DNA from: an uncultured Gemmatimonadota bacterium
GTDB lineage: Bacteria > Gemmatimonadota > Gemmatimonadetes > Longimicrobiales > Longimicrobiaceae
Reading direction: 5' to 3'
Length of the DNA: 51,268 nt
Assembly: GCA_902805735.1 (NCBI GenBank)
Contig: CADCTW010000130.1
Location: 1-51,268 of the forward strand
Part shown: positions 45,047-51,268 of the stretch, piece by piece
Numbering within the stretch: position 1 is the first letter of the stretch
Layout of the letters: each line of letters begins with the position of its first letter
The notes under the pieces: generated by a model
Database searches by the model: none
What the model was told of the DNA's origin: nothing
What the model saw: only the letters and a program-made list of their open reading frames with translations
Made by a program: the position numbers and the translations under genes

Positions 45047-46072
45047 TCAGTATCCCGCCTGCTTGTCGACGGTGTTGAGGAGAGGCTCGCCCGCCAGGTA
45101 CCGCCGGATGTTCTCGGCGATCAGCTCCGTCTCGCGGCGCCAGAAGAGGTGAGAGGCGCCCGAAATGTGCGGCGTGAGAAGCGCGTTGGGAAGGCCCCAC
45201 AGGGCCGACTCCGGCGGCAGCGGCTCCCGCGCGAACACGTCCAGCGCCGCCCCGCGGATGCGCCCCGTCCGCAGCGCCTCCGCGAGCGCTTCCTCGTCCA
45301 CCACCCCCCCGCGCGAGATCACCACCACCGTGGCGCCATCCGGCAGCCTCGCCAGCTCCGCCGCGCCGATGCTCCCCTCCGTCCCGCTCGTGCGCGGCAC
45401 CGTCACCACCAGCACGTCGCTGGCGTCCAGCAGCTTCTCCAGCCCGCCGTCGCCGGTGAGGAGCTCGACGCCCTGCGGGGCATCGCCGGGGCGGCGGCGG
45501 GTGGCGAGCACGCGCATCCCCAGCGCCGTGCCGCGGCGGGCCACGGCCCGGCCGATCCCGCCCAGCCCGTGCACGCCCAGCGTCAGCTCCGACAGCTCGC
45601 GCACGGGCGCGTCCGCCGTCTCCCACGGGCCCTTGTCCCAGCGGCGCTCCGCCTGCTGCCGCACCGCCCAGTCCAGCCCCCTCGCGAAGTGGAGGATGCA
45701 GGCGAGCACCGTGTCCGCGATGGGCTCCGCGTGGATGCCGGCGGAGTTGGTGAGCACCACGTCGGAGGCGAGCATGGCCTCGTGCAGCGACCCGCCCACC
45801 CCCGCCGAGCCGGAGTGCGCCCAGCGCAGCCCATCGCCCGCCGCCGCGAAGAGCGCGGCGGGGATCCCGTACCCCATGTACACCTCGGCGCCGCGGATGG
45901 CTTGCAGCGCGGCCGGCGTCGGCTCGCCGCCGTCGCCGCTGGCGTCCGCCACCTCATCGACCACCACGACCTCCCAGTCGTCCGGCACGGCGGCGCGGAT
46001 ACGCTGCACCGACCAGTCCGGGATGGCGACCAGCGGGCGCCGGTCGTTGAGGTCCACCACCATGCGCCTCAT
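45047..46072 (-). CDS. D-isomer-specific 2-hydroxyacid dehydrogenase family protein
   Basis: A 341-aa NAD-dependent enzyme. The Rossmann domain has LGVHGLGGIGRAVARRG (about 168-184); catalytic Arg in VISRGGVVDE, Glu in DVFAREPLP and His in LLTPHISGAS. Substrate unknown; family members act on D-lactate, glycerate, phosphoglycerate and similar acids. Two ATGs three codons apart are possible; the second has GAGG just upstream. Confidence 0.92.
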   Translation of the reverse strand: MRRMVVDLNDRRPLVAIPDWSVQRIRAAVPDDWEVVVVDEVADASGDGGEPTPAALQAIRGAEVYMGYGIPAALFAAAGDGLRWAHSGSAGVGGSLHEAMLASDVVLTNSAGIHAEPIADTVLACILHFARGLDWAVRQQAERRWDKGPWETADAPVRELSELTLGVHGLGGIGRAVARRGTALGMRVLATRRRPGDAPQGVELLTGDGGLEKLLDASDVLVVTVPRTSGTEGSIGAAELARLPDGATVVVISRGGVVDEEALAEALRTGRIRGAALDVFAREPLPPESALWGLPNALLTPHISGASHLFWRRETELIAENIRRYLAGEPLLNTVDKQAGY

Positions 46073-46153
46073 TCGTCGCTCTGTCCGTCTGAAATGCCGT
46101 GGCTCGTTCGTTGATGCGGTGGAAGTGACTCTCCCCTGACCCCCGGAGGGCGA

Positions 46154-46537
46154 ATGCGGTCGTGGTTCCTGTGTGCGGCACTCCCCCTCGTGCTCTCCGC
46201 GTGCGCGCAGGGGATCATCGGGAGCGTGATCGGCGGCCCGCCAACGCTGGAGAACGGTACCGGCCGCACGATCATGTACTACGCGTTGAAGCTGGATGAT
46301 TCTTACGGCATCGACCCCGCCCCCGAACTGCGGGTCGCGGATCAACCCGAACGTCTCGTGCCCCCCGGTGAGCGTCGCGAGATCGACATCCACGGATACA
46401 GCCGCGGAGACGACGTGCGCCTGTTCCTCTACCTCGTGGACGCGGCAGCGCAGAAAGCGGCTCTCAGGGAGGTTCTCACGGTGACCAACGGACAGCTCCG
46501 CCGTAGGGCCTACCGTGTGGTCGTGGAGAAACTCTGA
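46154..46537 (+). CDS. Small predicted lipoprotein, unknown
   Basis: A 127-aa protein with a lipoprotein signal (FLCAALPLVLSAC, lipid Cys17) and a mature part containing IMYYALKLDDSYGIDP, LVPPGERREIDIHGY and VRLFLYLVDAA. GGAGGG precedes the ATG by 3 bases. No family recognised. It is divergent from the hydroxyacid dehydrogenase and convergent with dapB. Confidence 0.85.
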   Translation: MRSWFLCAALPLVLSACAQGIIGSVIGGPPTLENGTGRTIMYYALKLDDSYGIDPAPELRVADQPERLVPPGERREIDIHGYSRGDDVRLFLYLVDAAAQKAALREVLTVTNGQLRRRAYRVVVEKL

Positions 46538-46543
46538 GGAGCG

Positions 46544-46573
46544 CTCTCTCTGTGTCTCTGTGCCTCTGTGTGA
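46544..46573 (+). repeat. Single-arm TCACACAGAG-family copy between convergent genes
   Basis: CTCTCTCTGTGTCTCTGTGC then CTCTGTGTGA, 6 bases after the lipoprotein stop and 10 bases after the dapB stop. Confidence 0.78.
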
Positions 46574-46583
46574 GCCCGCTGTT

Positions 46584-47387
46584 TCACCCCAGCCCGAGCA
46601 CGTCGCGCATGGTGTAGCGGCCGGCGGGCTTGCCGGCGAGCCAGCGGGCGGCGCGCAGGGCGCCCTCGGCGAACAGGGCGCGGTCCTGCGCGACGTGGCC
46701 CAGCTCGATGCGCTCGCGGTCGCCGACGAGCATCACCCGGTGCTCGCCCACGATGTCGCCGCCGCGCACGGCGTGGAAGCCGATCTCGCCGCGCGGGCGC
46801 GCGCCGGGGTGGCCGCTGCGCCCGTCCACCCGCACGTCGGCCAGGGACACGCCGCGGCCGCGGGCCAGCGCCTCGCCCAGGGCCAGCGCCGTGCCGCTGG
46901 GGGCGTCGGCCTTGCGGCGGTGGTGCGCTTCCACGACCTCGGCGTCGACGTCGTCGCCCAGGACGGCGGCGGCGCGCTCGGCCAGGGCCAGCAGCAGGTT
47001 GACCCCCACGCTGAAGTTGGCGGCCAGCAGGACGGGCGAGCGCTGGGCGGCATGGGCCAGCACGCGCTCGCCCTCGCCGCCCAGCCCGGTGGTGCCCACC
47101 ACGAGCGCCTTTCCGGCCAGCTCCGCTCCCTGCCCTTCCACCAGGCGCGCCAGCAGCTCGGGGGAGGAGAAGTCGACGACCACGTCGGCCTGGCGGATCC
47201 AGGAGCCGGCGGTCTCGGGCGTTTCCACGACGGGGCACCCCACGTCGCACCCGCGCTCGGGGACGCGGCCGATGCCGGCCACCAGCTCCAGCCCGTCCTC
47301 CTGGTGGATCAGCTCGGCCAGCACGGTGCCCATCCGCCCCGTGGCCCCGCTGAGCACGATGCGCAGCGGCTCAGCGCCCGGCGGCAT
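46584..47387 (-). CDS. dapB: 4-Hydroxy-tetrahydrodipicolinate reductase
   Basis: A 267-aa NAD(P)H-dependent enzyme of lysine/diaminopimelate synthesis. N-terminal GATGRMGTVLAELI, the ANFSVGVNLLLALA segment, catalytic EAHHRRKADAPSGTAL (His-His and the Lys/Pro-Ser-Gly-Thr loop), and FHAVRGGDIVGEH are all typical. The start lies 17 bases inside the end of dapA, so the two are translationally coupled. DAP is also the peptidoglycan cross-linking amino acid. Confidence 0.97.
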   Translation of the reverse strand: MPPGAEPLRIVLSGATGRMGTVLAELIHQEDGLELVAGIGRVPERGCDVGCPVVETPETAGSWIRQADVVVDFSSPELLARLVEGQGAELAGKALVVGTTGLGGEGERVLAHAAQRSPVLLAANFSVGVNLLLALAERAAAVLGDDVDAEVVEAHHRRKADAPSGTALALGEALARGRGVSLADVRVDGRSGHPGARPRGEIGFHAVRGGDIVGEHRVMLVGDRERIELGHVAQDRALFAEGALRAARWLAGKPAGRYTMRDVLGLG

Positions 47388-48285
47388 CGAGCCCCATGGC
47401 GTCCATGGCGCCGCGCAGCTCCTGGCGCGCCGCGTCGGAGATCTCCACCAGCGGGAGGCGCGGGTGGCCCACGCGGAAGCCCAGCATCTCCACCGCCGCC
47501 TTGATGGGGATGGGATTGGCCTCGCGGAAGATGGCCGCGATCAGCGGGAGGTAGCGGAGCTGGAGGGAGCGCGCCTCGGCCACGCTCCCCTCCAGGAAGG
47601 CGTGCGCCATGCGCGAGGTGTCGCGCGGGGCCACGTTGGCCAGCACCGAGATCACCCCCACCCCGCCCAGCGCCATCAGCGGCACGATCTGGTCGTCGTT
47701 GCCGCTGTACATCGCCACCCGGTCCGCCACGCGCCGGCAGATCTCGGCCACCTGCGAGATGTCGCCGCTCGCCTCCTTGACCCCCACGATGCGCTCGTCC
47801 TCGGCCAGCAGCTCCAGCGTTTCCGGCAGCATGTTGCACGCGGTGCGGCCGGGGACGTTGTAGGCGATGGCGGGTAGGCCGCCCGCGTCCATCACCTTGC
47901 GGAAGTGCGCCACGATCCCCCTCTGCGGCGGCTTGCTGTACGGCGGCGGCGCGATCAGCAGGGCGTCGGCGCCGGCCTCGCGGGCCCCGCGCGCCAGCCC
48001 GGCCACGGCGGCCGTGTCGCTCCCGCCCGCCCCGGCGATCACGGGGACGCGCCGGGCGGCCTCGTCCACCACGATCTCCACGGCGCGGCGCTGCTCGGCG
48101 GCGGACATGGCGGGGGCCTCGCCCGTGCTGCCGTTGACGATCAGCGCGTCGCTGCCCTCGCGCAGGTGGAAGCGGACCAGCTCGCGCAGCACGCCCTCGT
48201 CCACTCCATCGTCGCCGAAGGGCGTGACCAGCGCCACGCCCGACCCCACGAAGAGGGCGCGGGCGGGCCTCGGTGTGTCGGGCAT
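47371..48285 (-). CDS. dapA: 4-Hydroxy-tetrahydrodipicolinate synthase
   Basis: A 304-aa TIM-barrel aldolase condensing pyruvate with aspartate semialdehyde. Motifs: VNGSTGEAPAMSAAEQ (about 51-66), the Tyr motif YNVPGRTACNML, the Schiff-base Lys in VGVKEASGD, and YSGNDDQIVPLMALG. It overlaps dapB and follows a zinc-ribbon gene by one base, suggesting an operon of at least three genes. Confidence 0.97.
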   Translation of the reverse strand: MPDTPRPARALFVGSGVALVTPFGDDGVDEGVLRELVRFHLREGSDALIVNGSTGEAPAMSAAEQRRAVEIVVDEAARRVPVIAGAGGSDTAAVAGLARGAREAGADALLIAPPPYSKPPQRGIVAHFRKVMDAGGLPAIAYNVPGRTACNMLPETLELLAEDERIVGVKEASGDISQVAEICRRVADRVAMYSGNDDQIVPLMALGGVGVISVLANVAPRDTSRMAHAFLEGSVAEARSLQLRYLPLIAAIFREANPIPIKAAVEMLGFRVGHPRLPLVEISDAARQELRGAMDAMGLDAAGR

Positions 48286-48286
48286 C

Positions 48287-48658
48287 TTACAGCCGGTTGA
48301 GGTCCAGGATGTCGCCCGGGAGCACGTCGCCCTCGGGGTCGTCCGGGTCCAGGTCGCGCTCGGTGGAGTCGCGGAAGTCGTCCGCCGCCTCGTCGCCGAC
48401 CTCGGTGTGGAAGGAGCGGAACACGGAGGCGCCGCACTTCCCGCAGGTCATCCCCGGCTCCGGCTGCTCGTCTTCGAAGAAGTAGTCCTTGCCGCAGTTC
48501 TCGCACACCAGCGTGAGCACCGAGGCGCGGGCCTCGCCGGCCGGATTGGCGCGCGGGGACTCGGCCGCCTGCTTCGCCCCCGCGATCGTCGTGTCGTCCG
48601 ACGTGGCGGCTTCCGCGTTGTGAAGGTGCTGGTTGGGGTCGCGATTCTCGTCTTGCAT
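48287..48658 (-). CDS. Small acidic zinc-ribbon protein upstream of dapA
   Basis: A 123-aa protein with a polar disordered N-terminus, a central zinc ribbon (CENCGKDYFF then CGKCGA, about 71-95) and an acidic tail (DLDPDDPEGDVLPGDILDLN). The ATG is preceded by AAGGAAG. It ends one base before the dapA start, so is probably co-transcribed; its role is unknown. Upstream in-frame ATG at 48715 lacks support. Confidence 0.82.
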   Translation of the reverse strand: MQDENRDPNQHLHNAEAATSDDTTIAGAKQAAESPRANPAGEARASVLTLVCENCGKDYFFEDEQPEPGMTCGKCGASVFRSFHTEVGDEAADDFRDSTERDLDPDDPEGDVLPGDILDLNRL

Positions 48659-48727
48659 GCGCTTCCTTGCGTCTCTCGGGTATGCTGCGCGGGTGACGCC
48701 GCGTCGGTAGCACAAGGCGGACCAGTC

Positions 48728-48791
48728 TCACACAGAGACACAGAGGCACAGAGAAAGATGCTTTTCTCCGTGCCTCTGTGTCTCTTTGTGA
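48728..48791 (+). repeat. TCACACAGAG palindrome, two-arm copy
   Basis: Left arm 48728-48753 canonical; right arm 48766-48791 has two changes (CTCCGTG and CTTTGTGA). Loop AAAGATGCTTTT type. It lies 5 bases after the trpS stop. Confidence 0.88.
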
Positions 48792-48796
48792 GCCAA

Positions 48797-49762
48797 TTAC
48801 CGGAGCCCGACCGCGCTCCGCACCCGGTCCATGGTGGCGTCGGCGATGGCGCGGGCGCGGCGGGCGCCCTCTTCCAGCACCTCGTCCACGTAGCCGGGGC
48901 GCGCCAGGATCTCGGCGCGGCGGGCGCGCATGGGGGCGAAGTACTCCTGCAGCGACTCGAAGAGGCGCTTCTTGAAGTCGCCGTAGCCGATGCCGCCGGC
49001 GCGGAAGTCGTCCTCCATCCTCGCCACCTGCTCGGGCGAGGCCACGAGGCGGTAGAGGGCCAGGATGTTGGAGCCCGCGGGGTCCTTGGGCGCCTCCAGC
49101 GGCGTGGAGTCGGTGACGATGCTCATCACCTTCTTGCGCATCGGCTTCTCGTCCTGGAAGAGCTCCAGCGTGTTGCCGTAGCTCTTGCTCATCTTGCGCC
49201 CGTCCAGCCCCGGCACGACGGCCACTTCGTCGCTGATCTCCGCGTCGGGGAGCTTGAAGGTGTCGCCGTACGCGGCGTTGAACTTGGCCGCGATGTCGCG
49301 CGTCATCTCCAGGTGCTGCCGCTGGTCGCGGCCCACGGGGACGACGTCGGAGTCGTACAGGAGGATGTCGGCCGCCTGGAGGACGGGGTAGGTGAAGAGG
49401 CCGGCGTTGGCGGCGATCCCCTGCTCCACCTTGTCCTTGTACGACACGGCCAGCTCCAGCATGGGCTTGGGCGTGAGCGTGCTGAGGATCCACATCAGCT
49501 CCGCGTGGGCCGGGATGTCGGACTGGCGCCAGTACACCGTCTTTTCCGGGTCCAGCCCGCAGGCCAGGAAGTCCACGGTGGCCTCGTGCACGTTCGCCCG
49601 CATGGCGTCCGCGTCGCGAAGCGAGGTGAGGGCGTGGAGGTCGGCCAGGAAGACGAACACTTCGCCCCTCCCCTGCATGTCCAGGATCGGCCTCATCGCG
49701 CCGAAGTAGTTGCCGATATGGAGAGTGCCCGAGGGCTGGATCCCCGTCAGGATGCGCTTCAT
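48797..49762 (-). CDS. trpS: Tryptophanyl-tRNA synthetase
   Basis: A 321-aa class I aminoacyl-tRNA synthetase charging tRNA-Trp. HIGH-type motif PSGTLHIGNYFGAM (11-24), substrate-site VGRDQRQHLEMTRDIA, and the KMSKS loop GRKMSKSYGNT. Full family length. Single minus-strand gene with a palindrome directly after it. Confidence 0.97.
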   Translation of the reverse strand: MKRILTGIQPSGTLHIGNYFGAMRPILDMQGRGEVFVFLADLHALTSLRDADAMRANVHEATVDFLACGLDPEKTVYWRQSDIPAHAELMWILSTLTPKPMLELAVSYKDKVEQGIAANAGLFTYPVLQAADILLYDSDVVPVGRDQRQHLEMTRDIAAKFNAAYGDTFKLPDAEISDEVAVVPGLDGRKMSKSYGNTLELFQDEKPMRKKVMSIVTDSTPLEAPKDPAGSNILALYRLVASPEQVARMEDDFRAGGIGYGDFKKRLFESLQEYFAPMRARRAEILARPGYVDEVLEEGARRARAIADATMDRVRSAVGLR

Positions 49763-49856
49763 GCCAGATCCGGGTGCATCGGTGGTTTGTGGACGCGAGC
49801 GCCAGGCGCTGAAACGTGGGATCGAACGCCGGGGCGGAAACGGCCGGGCGCGGAAA

Positions 49857-49987
49857 CGCCGGGGGCTGAAGCCCCCGGCTGGAAGTACGGGAAGCCCGCT
49901 GAAGCGGGCTCGGGAGCCGTACCCACGCGAGCGCGCTTCAGCGTGCTTCCCGCCGTCCCAGCAGGGGGCTTCAGCCCCTCGCGGCCG
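49857..49987. repeat. Nested inverted repeat (CCCGCTGAAGCGGG family), second copy
   Basis: CCGGGGGCTGAAGCCCCCGG, GGGAAGCCCGCTGAAGCGGG, then GCGCGCTTCAGCGTGCTTCC and GGGGCTTCAGCCCC. Same layout as 43215-43345 with substitutions in both halves. It occupies most of the 293-base gap between trpS and the ureohydrolase gene. Confidence 0.88.
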
Positions 49988-50055
49988 GTGAGGCTGGCAA
50001 TCCCGCCCGCTCGCGGCTTAACTTAGCCGCCCCTCACGACCGCTGACAAGCAGAC

Positions 50056-51003
50056 ATGCCCGATCCGCTCCACGGCCTGCGCGCCGAACCGGACCCGCGC
50101 GACCCCCGCGCCCCCGCCCTCCTGCACCCGTGGCGCGAGGGGGAGGCGCTGGACGGGCGCGTCGTCGTGATGGGCGTGCCCTACGACGGCGGGATCCCGT
50201 CGCGCCCAGGCGCGCGCTTCGGGCCGCGGGCGATCCGCGAGGGGCTGTTCGCGTTCGGGAGCTGGGACGGGGAGCGGGAGGTGGCGCCGGTGCTGGACCT
50301 GGGCGACCTGTCGCCGCCGTCGATGAATGGCGCGGCGGCGCACGCCTCCATCGAAGAGGCGGCGCGGCGCGTATTCGCCGCCGGCGCGCGGCCCATCTTC
50401 CTGGGCGGTGACCACGGGATCACGGGATCGCTCATCCGCGGCCTCGCCGCCGCGCGCCCGGACACGCCGCTGGCGCTGGCCACGGTGGACGCCCACCTGG
50501 ACGTGCGCGAGTACGCGGACGAAGCCTCGCTCTCCAGCGGCACCCCGTTCCGCCGCGCTCTGGAGACGCCGGTGCTGGAGGGGGGCCGCGTGGCGATGCT
50601 GGGGCTGCGCCGCTTCGCCAACTCGCGCTTCTACCTGGAGTGGGCCGGGGCGCGGGGCATCCACCTGACCACGGTGGACGAGATCGCCACGCACGGCGCC
50701 GAGCGCGCGGCCAAGGCCGCCCTGTACCGCGCCACCTCGGGCGCCGGGGCCCTGTACCTGAGCATCGACATGGACGCCGCCGACGCCGCCGTGGCCCCCG
50801 GCGTCAGCGCCCCCGGCATCGGCGGCCTCTCCGCGCGCGAGATGATCGCCATCGTGCGCACCCTCGCCACCGACCCCCGCCTGGTCGCCGCCGACATCAT
50901 GGAGACCTCGCCGCCCTTCGACCAGGACGGCCGCACCGCCCGGCTCGCCGCCCGCCTGCTGCTGGAGCTGATGGCGGCGATGTGCCCTCACCCGGCGGCC
51001 TGA
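50056..51003 (+). CDS. Arginase/agmatinase-family ureohydrolase
   Basis: A 315-aa binuclear-manganese hydrolase. Metal-binding motifs: FLGGDHGITG (His/Asp), TVDAHLDVREY (Asp-x-His-x-Asp) and LYLSIDMDAADAAVAPGV (Asp-x-Asp). Substrate may be arginine, agmatine or formiminoglutamate; the sequence does not decide. The last six residues (CPHPAA) and the stop codon are encoded by a dispersed repeat unit, so the original C-terminus may have been replaced. Confidence 0.92.
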   Translation: MPDPLHGLRAEPDPRDPRAPALLHPWREGEALDGRVVVMGVPYDGGIPSRPGARFGPRAIREGLFAFGSWDGEREVAPVLDLGDLSPPSMNGAAAHASIEEAARRVFAAGARPIFLGGDHGITGSLIRGLAAARPDTPLALATVDAHLDVREYADEASLSSGTPFRRALETPVLEGGRVAMLGLRRFANSRFYLEWAGARGIHLTTVDEIATHGAERAAKAALYRATSGAGALYLSIDMDAADAAVAPGVSAPGIGGLSAREMIAIVRTLATDPRLVAADIMETSPPFDQDGRTARLAARLLLELMAAMCPHPAA

Positions 51004-51044
51004 GAGCCGCCACCCTCTCCCACAAACTGCGTGGGAGAGGGGAC
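50984..51044 (+). repeat. CCCTCACCCGGC repeat unit overlapping the ureohydrolase 3' end
   Basis: GCCCTCACCCGGCGGCCTGA then GAGCCGCCACCCTCTCCC and GTGGGAGAGGGGAC: a third copy of the unit at 10824-10884, containing the ureohydrolase stop. Confidence 0.85.
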
Positions 51045-51268
51045 CAGGTCGGGTGCGGCGAGCGAGGGGATGGAGCGCACCCATGGCGTGGGCGTGATGA
51101 ATCACCCCCCTATGACGGACGAACGGCCCCCGCTCGCCCCTTGCGAGAGTAGTCCCCTCTGAACCTGTCTGACAAACCTGTAGAGGATCGTTTGCGGCGA
51201 GCGCGGTTCCGGTCTCCGCCCGTCAGGACCGCGCTTGGCCGAGCGGGTTTGTGCTAGGAGGAGCCTCC
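51045..51268. other. Window end without a supported gene
   Basis: No frame here looks coding. AGCGCGGT and ACCGCGCT (around 51209-51235) could pair. A strong AGGAGG near 51256 at the window edge suggests that a plus-strand gene starts just outside. Confidence 0.4.

Noticed and set aside
10760..48791. CRISPR array
   Set aside because: The repeated palindromes are far apart, single, and have no regular spacers; no cas genes are present.

Overview
The window is very GC-rich (one 60-base line of the ggt gene counts 48 G/C by hand), densely packed, and carries many copies of a few dispersed inverted repeats. Gene content (tig-clpP-clpX, dnaK, dapA-dapB, a PilT ATPase, lipid-modified exported proteins) fits a Gram-negative-type bacterium. 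From memory, the mix of genes and repeats looks like Gemmatimonadota (Longimicrobium-like); this assignment is inference only.

Layout. 1-2313: minus-strand cell-wall recycling operon (murQ, an unknown 158-aa gene, anmK running off the window). 2502-4295: gamma-glutamyltransferase. 4300-6074: a visibly lower-GC island (one hand-counted line is 33/60 G/C) with a SatD-family gene overlapping a SatE/DUF3307-like membrane protein gene behind a perfect 16-bp hairpin; this is the best candidate for a poorly described system. 6331-10751: HAF-repeat lipoprotein, ABC exporter, soluble histidine kinase and single-domain response regulator. 11062-17422: erythromycin-esterase-like protein, GH13 glucosidase and several small or membrane proteins. 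17423-26206: engB, clpX, clpP, tig, an HNH endonuclease ORF that runs through a tRNA-Leu gene, a DegP-type protease and dnaK. 26422-29978: PIN toxin and putative antitoxin, a lipoprotein whose signal peptide is encoded by a repeat, purine nucleoside phosphorylase, and a novel Cys-pair repeat lipoprotein. 30059-39840: a surface glycan/deoxysugar locus with three tandem CgeB-like glycosyltransferases, a GT4 enzyme, two oxidoreductases, two sugar-nucleotide epimerases and a glycosidase-like protein that appears circularly permuted. 41056-51003: sulfur-handling MBL/rhodanese protein, CDP-alcohol phosphatidyltransferase, DUF456 protein, PilT, a hydroxyacid dehydrogenase, dapB, dapA, trpS and a ureohydrolase.

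The most pervasive non-coding signal is a palindrome with 26-bp arms starting TCACACAGAGACACAG. All eight two-arm copies sit 2-12 nt after a stop codon, and one has matching changes in both arms. A single-arm subtype sits between genes and in three cases places its purine-rich end just before a start codon. Three other inverted-repeat families fill the larger gaps. No CRISPR array, rRNA, insertion sequence or prophage is visible. Gene functions are assigned from motifs read by eye, without database searches.
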